Source: Bradyrhizobium septentrionale (lineage in GTDB: Bacteria > Pseudomonadota > Alphaproteobacteria > Rhizobiales > Xanthobacteraceae). Taken from it: 64,000 nt of DNA. The position numbers and the translations under genes were made by a program. Shown here piece after piece: positions 1 to 10,024 of the stretch. The first letter of the stretch is position 1, and each line of letters begins with the position of its first letter. Location: positions 2,622,501-2,686,500 of the forward strand of contig NZ_CP088285.1 of NCBI RefSeq assembly GCF_011516645.4, in the 5' to 3' direction. The notes beneath the pieces were generated by a model, which had not been told where the DNA came from, searched no databases, and was given only the letters and a program-made list of their open reading frames with translations.

Positions 1-434
1 TCTTCGATGTTGACGCCGCCTTCGGTCGACACCACGAAGGAGATTTCGGAGGTCTCGCGATTGACCAGGATCGAGAGATAGAACTCCTTGTCGATCTCGG
101 AGCCTTCCTCGATGTAGAGGCGGTTGACCTGCTTGCCGTGCGGGCCGGTCTGCACCGTGACTAGGGTCGCGCCGAGCATCTGCTTGGCGAACGCGTCGAC
201 CTCGGCGACCGACTTGGCGATCCGGACACCGCCCTTGTCGCCGGCGGATGCTTCCTTGAACTTGCCCTTGCCGCGGCCGCCGGCATGGATCTGGCTCTTC
301 ACCACCCAGATCGGGCCGGGAAGCTGCTTGGCCGCCGCGTCGGCTTCTTCAGCCTTCAGCACCGGCACGCCGCGCGAGATCGGCACGCCGAATTCATGCA
401 GCAGAGCCTTGGCCTGGTATTCATGGATATTCAT
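1..434 (-). CDS. sucC: Succinyl-CoA synthetase (ADP-forming) beta subunit, 5' part only
   Basis: The beta subunit of succinyl-CoA ligase interconverts succinyl-CoA and succinate with nucleotide phosphorylation in the TCA cycle. About 144 N-terminal codons are present; the rest runs off the left edge. The protein begins [19 protein letters not shown], the family's characteristic ATP-grasp N-terminus, and continues with an [13 protein letters not shown] stretch that is part of the nucleotide-binding region. The ATG at 432-434 gives exactly this conserved start. It lies downstream of mdh on the same strand, 159 bases away, as in many alphaproteobacteria where mdh, sucC and sucD are cotranscribed. 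Confidence 0.97.
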   Translation of the reverse strand, partial: MNIHEYQAKALLHEFGVPISRGVPVLKAEEADAAAKQLPGPIWVVKSQIHAGGRGKGKFKEASAGDKGGVRIAKSVAEVDAFAKQMLGATLVTVQTGPHGKQVNRLYIEEGSEIDKEFYLSILVNRETSEISFVVSTEGGVNIE

Positions 435-593
435 CGATCGTCGCTCCCAAACCCTCGTGCGGCGAACTTCACGTCAGCCTGAATCTGGCATACCATATAC
501 CAGGCCTCGTGCAACTAGAAAATTCGCCGGAATTTCATCACCTTGCACCCGACAGGCGCTCGGAACCGCCTATCGGGCCATTGCTAACTCAGA

Positions 594-1568
<975 letters not shown>

Positions 1569-1785
1569 TCAGTCCTTTGAACTGGGTGCAGGAGGGAGGG
1601 AAGTCGGTTGCAAGGGTGGTTATCCCTTTCGAATGATCCATTCAAGTCGCGGCCTGCCCAATTGCGGGCCCTGCCTGGAATTCGATCAGGCATGCCAGCA
1701 ACATCCGTCCCGGAGACACGGAAAGTTGCTCCGAACCGCACCGCGCGCAAGACCGAATTTCGAGGCCGAATTTCGAGGCTGAGTG

Positions 1786-2973
1786 TCAGGTCTCGACCAG
1801 GCCGGTCGACGAGCCACTTGCGGAGGAGTCCTTCCGGCCATGCGGCAGCGCCAAATAGGATTCCGAGCTCATTTCGATCAGGCGCGAGGATGTGCGCTTG
1901 AATTCCATCGCCTCGATGCCGTCTTCCGCAAGGTACAGCGACACCGGATCGGCCTCGGCCGAGGCCATCAACTTCACGGCATTGTCATAGAGCGTGTCGA
2001 TCAGCGAGATGAAGCGCTTGGCGGCATTGCGCTCGGCGTAGTCCATCACCGGAATGTGGTCGATCAGGATCGTGTGGTAGTCGTGCGCGAGCCTGAGGTA
2101 GTCGGACGCGGCAAGCGGCTTCTCGCAGATATCGGCGAAGCTGAAGCGTGCGACGCCATGCGACGAGCACGGCACAATCAGCAGACGCTTCTTGATCTCG
2201 ATAAGGCGCGCCTTGCACGGCGCGTTGCCGGTCATCTTGCGCCACGCCGCGTTGAGCGCCTCGCGAGCCGCGTCATCCGCGGGCACCAGCCACATCTTCA
2301 CGCCGACGAGCTTCTCGAGCCGGAAGTCTGTGCGCGCATCGAGCCGCAGCACATCCATGTGGTCGGTGATCTGCGCGATGAACGGCAGGAACAGCGCGCG
2401 ATTGAGCCCGCCCTTGTAGAGGTCGTCTGGCGCAACGTTCGACGTCGCGACCACGACGGTGCCGAGATCGAACAGCTTTGCGAACAGCCGCCCGAGGATC
2501 ATCGCGTCCGCAATGTCGGTGACGTGGAATTCGTCGAAGCAGAGCAGCCAGGCCTCGTCGAAGATCGCCTGCGCGGTAAGCCCGATCACGTCGCCGTCCG
2601 AGATCTCGCCGCGCGCGATCTGCTGACGGTAGCCGTAGATCCGCTCATGCGCCTCGGCCATGAATTCGTGGAAATGCGCGCGGCGCTTGTGCTCGACCGG
2701 GCTCTGCTGGAAGAACAGATCCATCAGCATGGTCTTGCCGCGGCCGACCTCGCCATGGACGTAGAGGCCGCGCGGCGGCTTGTCGTCCTTGTCGCCGCCG
2801 AACAGCCGTCCGAACAGGCCCTGCTTGCGCTGCGGCTTGTAGCTCGCGAGCCGCTCGTCCAGCGCGCCGAACGCTTCAGCGGCGCGCGCCTGCGCAGGAT
2901 CGGCCTCGATCGCGCCGGAGGCGACCAGGGCGTTGTAGTGTTCGAGAAAGGAACTCGGCGAGGTGGACAACAT
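1786..2973 (-). CDS. zapE: Cell division protein ZapE / AFG1-family ATPase
   Basis: AFG1/ZapE-family P-loop ATPase; in E. coli ZapE is an FtsZ-ring-associated ATPase, and the mitochondrial homologue AFG1 acts in respiratory complex quality control. The 395-residue protein has a Walker A motif GEVGRGKTM at about residues 74-82 and a Walker B LLCFDEFHVTD near 145, both typical. It lies upstream of mdh on the same strand with a 223-base gap, a common alphaproteobacterial arrangement next to the TCA genes. The ATG at 2973 gives MLSTSPSSFLEHYNALV. Confidence 0.95.
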   Translation of the reverse strand: MLSTSPSSFLEHYNALVASGAIEADPAQARAAEAFGALDERLASYKPQRKQGLFGRLFGGDKDDKPPRGLYVHGEVGRGKTMLMDLFFQQSPVEHKRRAHFHEFMAEAHERIYGYRQQIARGEISDGDVIGLTAQAIFDEAWLLCFDEFHVTDIADAMILGRLFAKLFDLGTVVVATSNVAPDDLYKGGLNRALFLPFIAQITDHMDVLRLDARTDFRLEKLVGVKMWLVPADDAAREALNAAWRKMTGNAPCKARLIEIKKRLLIVPCSSHGVARFSFADICEKPLAASDYLRLAHDYHTILIDHIPVMDYAERNAAKRFISLIDTLYDNAVKLMASAEADPVSLYLAEDGIEAMEFKRTSSRLIEMSSESYLALPHGRKDSSASGSSTGLVET

Positions 2974-3124
2974 GGGCCCACCTTACGGCCCTAGTGCGCG
3001 GAAAAATGCAAGTCGGGAATTGTGCCAACGGCCATGCAGGCAACGGGTATGCGGGCGCAGGCCCTTGCATACCACGGCCGACCGCACGGGCTGCCTGACA
3101 CCTCAAGCCGCGGTCTGCGATGCC

Positions 3125-3661
3125 TTACGCGCAGAGCGCGTAGGAATCCTCGACCACGTAAGGGCCGCCGCCTGTCGACGCCCGCGACGAGAACAGCACG
3201 AAGCGGTCCGCCAGGAAGCTGCGGCTCGGGAAGTAGCCGCGCACGGACAGATAATCCGCGACGTCCTGGCTCGAGGCGTCATGCAAACGCGCGAGCGTGA
3301 CATGGGGCGTGAATTTCCTGCCCTCGGGATCGAGCCCCATCCGCTGCATCATCCGCTCGAGCTCGGCCTGCAGTTCGATCAGCGGGCGGCTCGGCTCGAC
3401 GGCGGCAACCACCGCGCGCGGCTTGCGTCCGCCGAAGCTCGACAGGCCTTGCAGTTTGACCTCGAACGGCTTGCGGTTCACCCGGAACAGCATCGTTGCG
3501 ATCTCGTTGGCCCACATGCCATCGATGTCGCCGATGAAGCGCAGAGTGACGTGATAATTTTCGGGATCGATCCAGCGTGCGCCGGGAAGGCCACCACGCA
3601 AGCTGGAGAGGGTTTGGCCGATTTCGGCCGGAATTTCCAGTCCAGTGAACAGACGCGGCAT
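3125..3661 (-). CDS. thpR: RNA 2',3'-cyclic phosphodiesterase (LigT/ThpR family)
   Basis: A 2H phosphoesterase that opens 2',3'-cyclic phosphate ends of RNA. The two diagnostic HxTx motifs are present: YHVTLRF in the N-terminal half and HVTLAR in the C-terminal half. I chose the internal ATG at 3661 (MPRLFTGLEIP), which matches the family N-terminus; an upstream in-frame ATG at 3733 would add 24 unconserved residues. The resulting 178 residues is normal for the family. It is monocistronic on the minus strand between zapE and the esterase gene. Confidence 0.9.
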   Translation of the reverse strand: MPRLFTGLEIPAEIGQTLSSLRGGLPGARWIDPENYHVTLRFIGDIDGMWANEIATMLFRVNRKPFEVKLQGLSSFGGRKPRAVVAAVEPSRPLIELQAELERMMQRMGLDPEGRKFTPHVTLARLHDASSQDVADYLSVRGYFPSRSFLADRFVLFSSRASTGGGPYVVEDSYALCA

Positions 3662-3829
3662 CGCAATAATCCTCGATGCTTGGCGCGAGTTTTGGGAGCC
3701 CGCACCCTGTAACAGACCCCGGTGACGAATCACCGATGCCTATTTGTACCCGAGATATGTGACTCTGCGAAGCATGACCGGTTAACAGCTCGTAAACCTA
3801 CGGACACCACACGGCTCGCTGCCTGCGAT

Positions 3830-4558
3830 TCAACTGCGTTGCCCTGATAATGCGCCGAGAAATGCCTCCACCGTGGGCAGCATGTTGTTCACGACAATGT
3901 CGACGCCCGCTGCCGTCGGATGCATGCCGTCGGCCTGGTTGAGCTTGGCATCGGCAGCAACGCCGTCGAGGAAGAATGGATAGAGCGGCACGCCAAGGGA
4001 TTTCGACAGATCCGGATAGATCGCGTTGAACTTCGCTGCATAGTCGCTGCCATAGTTCGGCGGCGCCAGCATGCCGCACAAGAGCACGGCGATCTTGCGC
4101 GCCTGCAACTTTGTGATGATGTCGGAGAGCGCGGCACGCGTCACCGCGGGATCGATGCCGCGCAGCGCATCGTTGGCGCCGAGCTCGACGATCACCGCAT
4201 CGGTTCCGTCAGGCACCGACCAGTCGAGCCGCTCGCGGCCGCCTGAGGCGGTGTCGCCGGACAGCCCGGCATTGGTCATCTCGACCTTTATCCCCTTGGC
4301 TTCCAAGGCCTTTTGCAGCCGGACCGGGAACGCCGCCGGGCCAGGAAGGCCGTAACCGGCGCTCAGGGAATCGCCCAGGACCACCATTTTGACCGGTTTT
4401 GCCGAACCTGCCGCGGGGCCCTTCTCCGGTCCCGGTGTCTGCGCGCTTGCCGCCGTCATCAAGCCCATAAGCAACACGAGTATGTGCACGAAGATTCTCA
4501 ACCGGCCCTCGACCGCAGCCGCGGAAGTGCCATATGACCGAACCATGGACAGTCTCAT
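3830..4558 (-). CDS. GDSL-type arylesterase / TesA-like lipase (SGNH hydrolase), exported
   Basis: SGNH hydrolase of the TesA/arylesterase group, acting on short acyl esters or thioesters, probably in the periplasm. With the start at 4558, a hydrophobic signal segment (about residues 21-38, ending AASA) precedes the mature domain. Block I GDSLSAGYG lies at about residues 62-70 (nucleophile Ser64), block III is GANDALRG, and block V DGMHPTAAG supplies the Asp and His. Starts at 4546 or 4630 are also open. The gene is divergent from the ABC exporter genes, matching the E. coli tesA/ybbA-ybbP layout. Confidence 0.92.
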   Translation of the reverse strand: MRLSMVRSYGTSAAAVEGRLRIFVHILVLLMGLMTAASAQTPGPEKGPAAGSAKPVKMVVLGDSLSAGYGLPGPAAFPVRLQKALEAKGIKVEMTNAGLSGDTASGGRERLDWSVPDGTDAVIVELGANDALRGIDPAVTRAALSDIITKLQARKIAVLLCGMLAPPNYGSDYAAKFNAIYPDLSKSLGVPLYPFFLDGVAADAKLNQADGMHPTAAGVDIVVNNMLPTVEAFLGALSGQRS

Positions 4559-5264
4559 CGAATCCTCTTCACTGACCGACGTCGAGCCGGACACCATTGC
4601 CGTCAGGAACGTCAATCTCTCGCTCGGCACCGGCGCGGCACGGGTTCATATCCTCAAAGATATCAGCCTTCGTGTGGCAGCGGGTGAGGCCATCGGCCTG
4701 ATCGGCCCGTCGGGCTCGGGCAAGTCGACCTTGCTGATGGTGATGGCGGGGCTTGAACGTCCTGACAGTGGAGAAGTGGTCGTCAACGGCACCGCGTTCA
4801 ATGCCCTCGATGAAGATGCGCTGGCGCGCTTCCGCGGTCGCCAGGTCGGCATCGTCTTCCAGTCGTTCCATCTGATCCCGACCATGACCGCGCTGGAGAA
4901 CGTCGCCGTGCCGCTCGAGCTCGCCGGCAATCCCGATGCCGCGGCGCGCGCCGCGCAGGAGCTGCAATCGGTCGGGCTCGGCGAACGCCTGCATCACTAT
5001 CCGACGCAATTGTCCGGCGGCGAGCAGCAGCGCGTCGCGATCGCGCGTGCGCTCGCACCCGATCCCGCGATCCTCGTCGCCGACGAGCCGACCGGAAATC
5101 TCGACGAGACGACCGGAAAGCAGATCGTCGATTTGCTGTTCACCAAGCACGCCGAGCGCGGCATGACGCTGGTGCTGGTGACGCACGACCTCGCGCTCGC
5201 CCAGCGCTGCGACCGCGTCGTGCGGCTGCGTTCCGGCCGCATCGACGGACAATCCACGAGATGA
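4545..5264 (+). CDS. ABC transporter ATP-binding protein (YbbA/LolD-like)
   Basis: Cytoplasmic ATPase subunit of a MacB/LolD-type ABC exporter. The chosen start gives 239 residues. Walker A GPSGSGKST is at about 54-62, the signature LSGGEQQRV at 156-164 and Walker B ILVADEP ending near 182. The ATG at 4545 overlaps the antisense start codon of the esterase if that gene starts at 4546. The gene overlaps the following permease gene by ATGA (5261-5264), implying translational coupling. The transported substrate is not known; the YbbA/YbbP pair is often linked to a TesA-type esterase. Confidence 0.95.
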   Translation: MDSLIESSSLTDVEPDTIAVRNVNLSLGTGAARVHILKDISLRVAAGEAIGLIGPSGSGKSTLLMVMAGLERPDSGEVVVNGTAFNALDEDALARFRGRQVGIVFQSFHLIPTMTALENVAVPLELAGNPDAAARAAQELQSVGLGERLHHYPTQLSGGEQQRVAIARALAPDPAILVADEPTGNLDETTGKQIVDLLFTKHAERGMTLVLVTHDLALAQRCDRVVRLRSGRIDGQSTR

Positions 5265-7831
5265 GCATTGCGTCCGAAGTCGCTATCCAGGGTCGCGCGT
5301 CGTCGCTTGCCTTCCGATATGCGCTGCGCGAATTGCGCGGCGGCCTGCGCGGCTTCTACGTCTTCATCGCCTGCATCGCGCTCGGCGTGATGGCGATTGC
5401 CGGCGTCGGCTCGGTCGCCGCGAGCCTCGGCGACGGCCTGTCGCGCGAGGGGCGCACGCTGCTCGGCGGCGACGTCGCGTTCTCGCTGATCTCGCGCGAG
5501 GCCAAGCCCGACGAGATCGCCTATTTGCGCACGCGCGGCGAGGTTTCGGTCGCAGCCACACTCCGCGCGATGGCCCGCAGCGGCGACGGCAAGCTCGCGC
5601 TGGTCGAGCTCAAGGCGGTCGACGGCAGATATCCGATGCTCGGCGAACTGACGCTCGAGCCGAACATGCCGGTCGCCGACCTGCTCGCCGAACGCGACGG
5701 CGTCTATGGCGCGGCGGCCGATTCAACGCTGCTGGCGCGGCTCGACCTCAAGCTCGGCGACCGCGTCACCATCGGCAGCGCGACCTACCAGATCCGCAGC
5801 GTGGTGGCGGCCGAGCCCGACAAGCTCGCCGGCGGCGTCGGCCTCGGCCCGCGCTTCCTGATCAACGAAGCCAGCCTGCACGCCACCGACCTGCTGCAAC
5901 CGGGCAGCCTGGTGCGCTGGATCTACCGGGTGAAGCTGCCCGAGGGCGCCAACGACGATCGCGCCACCACCGCGCTGATCGACGGCGCGCGGGCTGCGGC
6001 ACCGGAGGCCGGCTGGGAGGTCCGCAGCCGCAGCAACGCCTCGCCGCAGCTTGAGCGCACCATTAACCGCTTCACCCAGTTCCTGACCCTGGTCGGCCTG
6101 GCCGCGCTGCTGGTCGGCGGTGTCGGCGTCGCCAATGCCGTGAAGAGCCATATCGACCGGCGCCGCGACGTCATCGCCTCGTTCAAGGCGCTCGGCGCCA
6201 CCGGTCGCGACGTCTTCACGATCTATTGCACGCAGGTGGTGGTGCTGGCCGGGATCGGTTCGGTGATCGGGCTCGTGCTCGGCGCCGCGCTGCCCTTCGT
6301 CATCGTCGGCCTGTTCGGCAAGCTGCTGCCGCTCCCGGTCGTGCCCGCCTTGCATCCCGACGAGCTAGCGCTCTCCTTCCTCTACGGCCAGCTCACCGCG
6401 CTGGCGTTCGGGCTGTGGCCGCTCGGCCGGGTGCATGACGTGCCGGTCGCCGCGCTGTTCCGCGAGACCATCACCAGCGAGTGGCACCGCCCGCGCTGGA
6501 GCTATCTGGCGCTGATGGCCGTGGTGATCGCGCTCCTGATCGGGGTTGCGATCGGGCTTGCCTATGACAAGCGGGTCGCGACCGTCTTCGTCGTCGCCTC
6601 GATCGCGGTGTTCCTGCTGTTGCGCGGGATCGCCGAAATCCTGATGGCGGTGGCGCGCCGGCTGCCGCGCAGCCGCATCACCATGCTGCGGCTCGCGATC
6701 GCCAACATCCACCGGCCGGGCGCGCTGACGCCGTCGGTCGTGCTGTCGCTCGGGCTCGGGCTCGCGGTGCTCGTCACCATCACCCAGATCGACGGCAATC
6801 TGCGCCGGCAATTTTTGGCCGCGCTGCCGGACCGGGCGCCGTCATTCTTCTTCATCGACATCCCCTCCACCGAGGCCGACCGCTTTGCCGCCTTCCTGGC
6901 GCAGATCGCGCCTGGCTCGACCGTCGAGGACGTGCCGATGCTGCGCGGGCGCATCGTCGCCGCGCGCGGCGTCAAGGGCGACCAGCTCAAGCCGTCAGTC
7001 GATTCGGAATGGGTGCTGCAGAGCGACCGCGGCCTGACCTACACCGGCGAGATCCCCAAGGGCTCGAAGATCGTCGAGGGCGAATGGTGGGGGCCGGACT
7101 ACAGCGGACCGCCGCTGGTCTCGATGGAGAAGAAGATCGCCGACGGCCTGGATCTGAAGATCGGCGACGAGATCGTGGTCAACGTGCTCGGCCGCGACGT
7201 ATCGGCGAAGATCGCCAACCTGCGCAACATCGACTGGCAGGGTCTCGGCATCAACTTCGTGCTGGTGTTCTCGCCGAATGCCTTCAGGGGCGCACCGCAC
7301 AGCCATGTCGCGACGCTGACCGAACCACATGCTGACAACGCGGACGATGCGCGCATCATCAAGCAGGTCACCGACGCGTTCCCGATGGTGACCAGCGTGC
7401 GGGTCCGCGAGGCGCTGGAGACGGTCGGCAGCGTGGTCAGCAATCTGGTGCTAGCGATCCGCGGCGCCAGCGCGGTGACGCTGATCTCGGCGATCCTGGT
7501 GCTGGGCGGCGCGCTCGCGGCAGGTCACCGCCACCGCGTCTACGACGCCGTGATTCTCAAGACGCTCGGCGCCACGCGGGTGCGATTGCTCGGCGCCTAC
7601 GCGCTAGAGTATCTGATGATCGGTTTTGCAACCGCCTTATTCGGTGTGATCGCCGGTTCGATCGCGGCCTGGCTGATCGTGACGCGACTGATGACGCTGA
7701 GCTTCATCTGGCAGGCCGGCAGCGCCGCGCTGGTCGTGGTCGCCGCGCTGATCGTCACGGTTGGGTTGGGGCTGGCCGGAACGCTGCTCGCGCTGAATCA
7801 GAAGCCGGCCTCGGTGCTGCGGAATTTGTGA
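5261..7831 (+). CDS. FtsX-like permease (YbbP-type), partner of the upstream ATPase
   Basis: Large inner-membrane permease of 856 residues. An N-terminal membrane segment (YVFIACIALGVMAIAG, about residues 30-46) is followed by a long periplasmic domain. Two FtsX-type membrane blocks follow, centred near residues 270-380 and 410-510, then a second periplasmic domain and a C-terminal membrane block from about 725. This duplicated layout is that of YbbP. Translation is coupled to the ATPase by ATGA. Its role is likely envelope lipid or protein export, by analogy only. Confidence 0.93.
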   Translation: MSIASEVAIQGRASSLAFRYALRELRGGLRGFYVFIACIALGVMAIAGVGSVAASLGDGLSREGRTLLGGDVAFSLISREAKPDEIAYLRTRGEVSVAATLRAMARSGDGKLALVELKAVDGRYPMLGELTLEPNMPVADLLAERDGVYGAAADSTLLARLDLKLGDRVTIGSATYQIRSVVAAEPDKLAGGVGLGPRFLINEASLHATDLLQPGSLVRWIYRVKLPEGANDDRATTALIDGARAAAPEAGWEVRSRSNASPQLERTINRFTQFLTLVGLAALLVGGVGVANAVKSHIDRRRDVIASFKALGATGRDVFTIYCTQVVVLAGIGSVIGLVLGAALPFVIVGLFGKLLPLPVVPALHPDELALSFLYGQLTALAFGLWPLGRVHDVPVAALFRETITSEWHRPRWSYLALMAVVIALLIGVAIGLAYDKRVATVFVVASIAVFLLLRGIAEILMAVARRLPRSRITMLRLAIANIHRPGALTPSVVLSLGLGLAVLVTITQIDGNLRRQFLAALPDRAPSFFFIDIPSTEADRFAAFLAQIAPGSTVEDVPMLRGRIVAARGVKGDQLKPSVDSEWVLQSDRGLTYTGEIPKGSKIVEGEWWGPDYSGPPLVSMEKKIADGLDLKIGDEIVVNVLGRDVSAKIANLRNIDWQGLGINFVLVFSPNAFRGAPHSHVATLTEPHADNADDARIIKQVTDAFPMVTSVRVREALETVGSVVSNLVLAIRGASAVTLISAILVLGGALAAGHRHRVYDAVILKTLGATRVRLLGAYALEYLMIGFATALFGVIAGSIAAWLIVTRLMTLSFIWQAGSAALVVVAALIVTVGLGLAGTLLALNQKPASVLRNL

Positions 7832-7940
7832 CAATTTGTAGCGGCACCGAGGCCGTTTTTCCCTATACTGTTCGCGCAGAGCGACATTCGGCCGCGCGTG
7901 GAAGCTTGCGTCGGATGTGTTAATTTCCCACATACCAATC

Positions 7941-8000
7941 GAGCCGGATGGTCGGTTGAATGACACGGAATTAATATTCCGCAAACCGAGCCATCTGAGA
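7941..8000 (+). ncRNA. ybhL-type 5' leader RNA structure
   Basis: Upstream of the Bax-inhibitor (YbhL) gene, bases 7947-7957 pair with 7984-7995 around one bulged G. They enclose a perfect inner hairpin of CGGAAT (7966-7971) and ATTCCG (7976-7981) with loop TAAT. A conserved RNA called the ybhL leader motif is described upstream of ybhL genes in Rhizobiales, and both position and gene fit it. I recognise the motif from context and structure, not from a covariance-model search. Confidence 0.65.
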
Positions 8001-8064
8001 TAGATTTACGACCGGCGCCGCAAATCCCTTGCGCTCCACCGGGACCAACCACGGGAATTCGACC

Positions 8065-8856
8065 ATGTCGGACCTAGACCGCAATTACGCTTCTCCTTTC
8101 GGCCGGGCCGCCGGGCGCATTGACGCTGCGGCCGTCGACGCCGGTCTGCGCGCCTACATGCTGCGCATCTACAACTACATGAGCATCGGCCTCGCCATCA
8201 CCGGCCTTGCCGCGCTCGGCGTCTACATGGGTGCGGTGACCAGCGACCAGTCCGCCGCCGTCGCCAAGTTCGGCAACGCCTATCTGACGCAGTTCGGCTA
8301 CGCGATGTTCGTGAGCCCGCTGAAGTGGCTGTTCATCCTCGCCCCTCTTGCGATGGTGTTCGTCATCTCGGCCGGCATCAACCGCCTGCAGCCTGCGACC
8401 GCCCAGCTCCTGTTCTGGGTGTTCTCGGCACTGATGGGCCTGTCGCTGTCGTCGATCTTCCTGGTGTACACGCACACCTCGATCGTGCGCGTGTTCTTCA
8501 TCACCGCGGCTACGTTCGGTGCGCTGAGCCTTTACGGCTACACCACCAAGCGTGACATGAGCGGCATGGGCTCGTTCCTGTTCATGGGTTTGATCGGCAT
8601 CATCATCGCGAGCCTGGTCAACCTGTTCCTGGCGAGCTCGGCGCTGCAGTTCATCGTCTCGGTGGTCGGCGTGCTGGTGTTCGCGGGCCTCACCGCCTGG
8701 GACACCCAGCGGCTGAAGAACGACTACATCTACGGCTACGCCTCGCAGGGTGGCGTGATGGCAGAGCGTGCGGCAATCACTGGTGCGCTGTCGCTCTACC
8801 TGAACTTCATCAACCTGTTCACGCTGCTGTTGCAGCTGCTCGGCCAGCGCGACTAA
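8065..8856 (+). CDS. Bax inhibitor-1 / YccA (YbhL) family membrane protein
   Basis: Integral inner-membrane protein of the BI-1 (TMBIM) family; members conduct or regulate ion flux, and E. coli relatives are YbhL and YccA. The 263 residues start MSDLDRNYASPFG and contain about seven membrane helices from residue 35 on, including a conserved AWDTQRLKNDY segment near the C-terminus. The start at 8065 is preferred over the open ATG at 8029 because the family begins here. A stem-loop leader precedes it and an intrinsic terminator follows. Confidence 0.93.
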   Translation: MSDLDRNYASPFGRAAGRIDAAAVDAGLRAYMLRIYNYMSIGLAITGLAALGVYMGAVTSDQSAAVAKFGNAYLTQFGYAMFVSPLKWLFILAPLAMVFVISAGINRLQPATAQLLFWVFSALMGLSLSSIFLVYTHTSIVRVFFITAATFGALSLYGYTTKRDMSGMGSFLFMGLIGIIIASLVNLFLASSALQFIVSVVGVLVFAGLTAWDTQRLKNDYIYGYASQGGVMAERAAITGALSLYLNFINLFTLLLQLLGQRD

Positions 8857-8882
8857 GCGCCTCGAGCGAAGGGATCGACCGA

Positions 8883-8915
8883 AGCCCCGGCCCTAGCGGC
8901 CGGGGCTTTTCTTTT
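8883..8915 (+). terminator. Rho-independent terminator after the Bax-inhibitor gene
   Basis: Stem GCCCCGGCC (8884-8892) and GGCCGGGGC (8898-8906), a five-base loop, then a T-rich run at 8907-8915. It ends 27 bases before the next gene, so the acetyltransferase is probably transcribed separately. Confidence 0.9.
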
Positions 8916-8942
8916 GGGCGTGGCAAAAATACTGTCGCCACC

Positions 8943-9473
8943 ATGTCCAATCCGGAAATCAGGCCGACCGCCGAGGCGGATCTGCCCTCGATCACCGCGA
9001 TCTATGAGCAGGCGGTTCGCTTTGGGACCGCGACCTTCGAGCTGATTCCGCCCGACCTCGCCGAGATGACCCGCCGCTACAGGGCGCTGATCGATGGCGG
9101 CTTCCCCTATTTCACGGCAGAGCTCGACGGCCGCGTCGCCGGCTATGCCTATGCCGGCCCCTACCGGCCGCGGCCGGCCTATCGCTTCACGGTCGAGAAC
9201 TCGGTCTATCTGGATCCTGCGCTCCATCGCCGCGGCGTCGGCCTCAAGCTGATGGAGCGCCTGATCGCCGAATGCGACGCCCGCGGCTTCCGGCAGATGA
9301 TCGCGGTGATCGGGGATTCGGCCAATGCCGGTTCGATCGGACTGCACCGCCGCTGCGGTTTTGAGATGATCGGGACACACCCGGGTGTCGGCCTGAAATT
9401 CGGCCGCTGGCTCGATACCGTGATGATGCAGCGCGCGCTCGGCGAAGGCGGCGCGACCGTGCCGGCGGACTAG
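8943..9473 (+). CDS. GNAT-family N-acetyltransferase (phosphinothricin acetyltransferase-like)
   Basis: Acetyl-CoA-dependent N-acetyltransferase of the Pat/YncA subgroup, whose members acetylate phosphinothricin, methionine sulfoximine or similar amino acids. The 176-residue protein opens with EIRPTAEADLPSITAIYE. It contains the acetyl-CoA-binding segment LHRRGVGLKLMERL near residue 100 and the GSIGLHRRCGFE motif near 135, both typical of the subgroup. Real substrates cannot be read from sequence. It starts 27 bases after the upstream terminator. Confidence 0.9.
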   Translation: MSNPEIRPTAEADLPSITAIYEQAVRFGTATFELIPPDLAEMTRRYRALIDGGFPYFTAELDGRVAGYAYAGPYRPRPAYRFTVENSVYLDPALHRRGVGLKLMERLIAECDARGFRQMIAVIGDSANAGSIGLHRRCGFEMIGTHPGVGLKFGRWLDTVMMQRALGEGGATVPAD

Positions 9474-9523
9474 CCGACAATCCGCAGCCCGAATGAGCGA
9501 AGCGACATCCGAGATAATCTATC

Positions 9524-9648
9524 TTCCCCTGAAAGGGGGAAGGTCGGGATGGGGGTCAGCCACGGGCGACGCTGTGTGTGCGGAGAGAGCAAATCCCCAC
9601 CCGCTTTGCTCTGACGAGCAAAACAACCTCCCCTTTTCAAGGGGAGGT
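9524..9648. repeat. Interspersed repeat, family A, copy 1
   Basis: Imperfect inverted repeat of about 125 bases. The left arm is TTCCCCTGAAAGGGGGAA, the middle contains CCCCACCCGCTTTGCTCT, and the right arm CTCCCCTTTTCAAGGGGAG is itself palindromic. Related copies lie at 33255-33371 and 62143-62266. The right arm ends five bases before the stop codon of the DUF2794 gene. Confidence 0.9.
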
Positions 9649-9652
9649 GGGG

Positions 9653-10024
9653 CTACACCACCGACAGCTTGCGGTCGATCACGAACAGCACGCGTTCGAG
9701 TTCATGGCCGCGACGCAGGATCAGGCCCGTCGCCGAAATCACGCTGTACATGCCCTGCTTGCGCGCAAGCCGGGGATCCTTCTCGATCCGGTAGATCGGC
9801 ATTTCGGACGCGCGCCGAAACACCGAGAACACGGCACGGTCCTTCAGGAAGTCGATCGCATAGTCGCGCCACTCGCCGTCGGCGACCATGCGGCCGTAGA
9901 GATTGAGAATGCGGTTGAGCTCTAGTCGATTGAAGGTCACGCGGTTGGGCTGCGGGATCGCGGCGGCGGGGCGCGCCGCGGCGCGGCTCCCGCTCGGATC
10001 AGTGTCCTCCGAGATCAGACTCAT
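9653..10024 (-). CDS. DUF2794 domain-containing protein
   Basis: Small protein family of unknown function found across alphaproteobacteria. The 123-residue form starts MSLISEDTDPSGS and has an unstructured first 35 residues. The conserved core follows, including RLELNRILNLYGRMVADGEW and DYAIDFLKDRAVFSVFRRA; the latter resembles a short beta-rich domain. An ATG at 10093 would add 23 residues of low conservation. No membrane or signal segment is seen. No operon partner: a repeat lies downstream and a noncoding stretch upstream. Confidence 0.88.
   Translation of the reverse strand: MSLISEDTDPSGSRAAARPAAAIPQPNRVTFNRLELNRILNLYGRMVADGEWRDYAIDFLKDRAVFSVFRRASEMPIYRIEKDPRLARKQGMYSVISATGLILRRGHELERVLFVIDRKLSVV

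Noticed and set aside
9493..9906. A 137-codon plus-strand frame starting in the family A repeat.
   Set aside because: It is repeat DNA followed by the antisense of DUF2794; no protein-like features.
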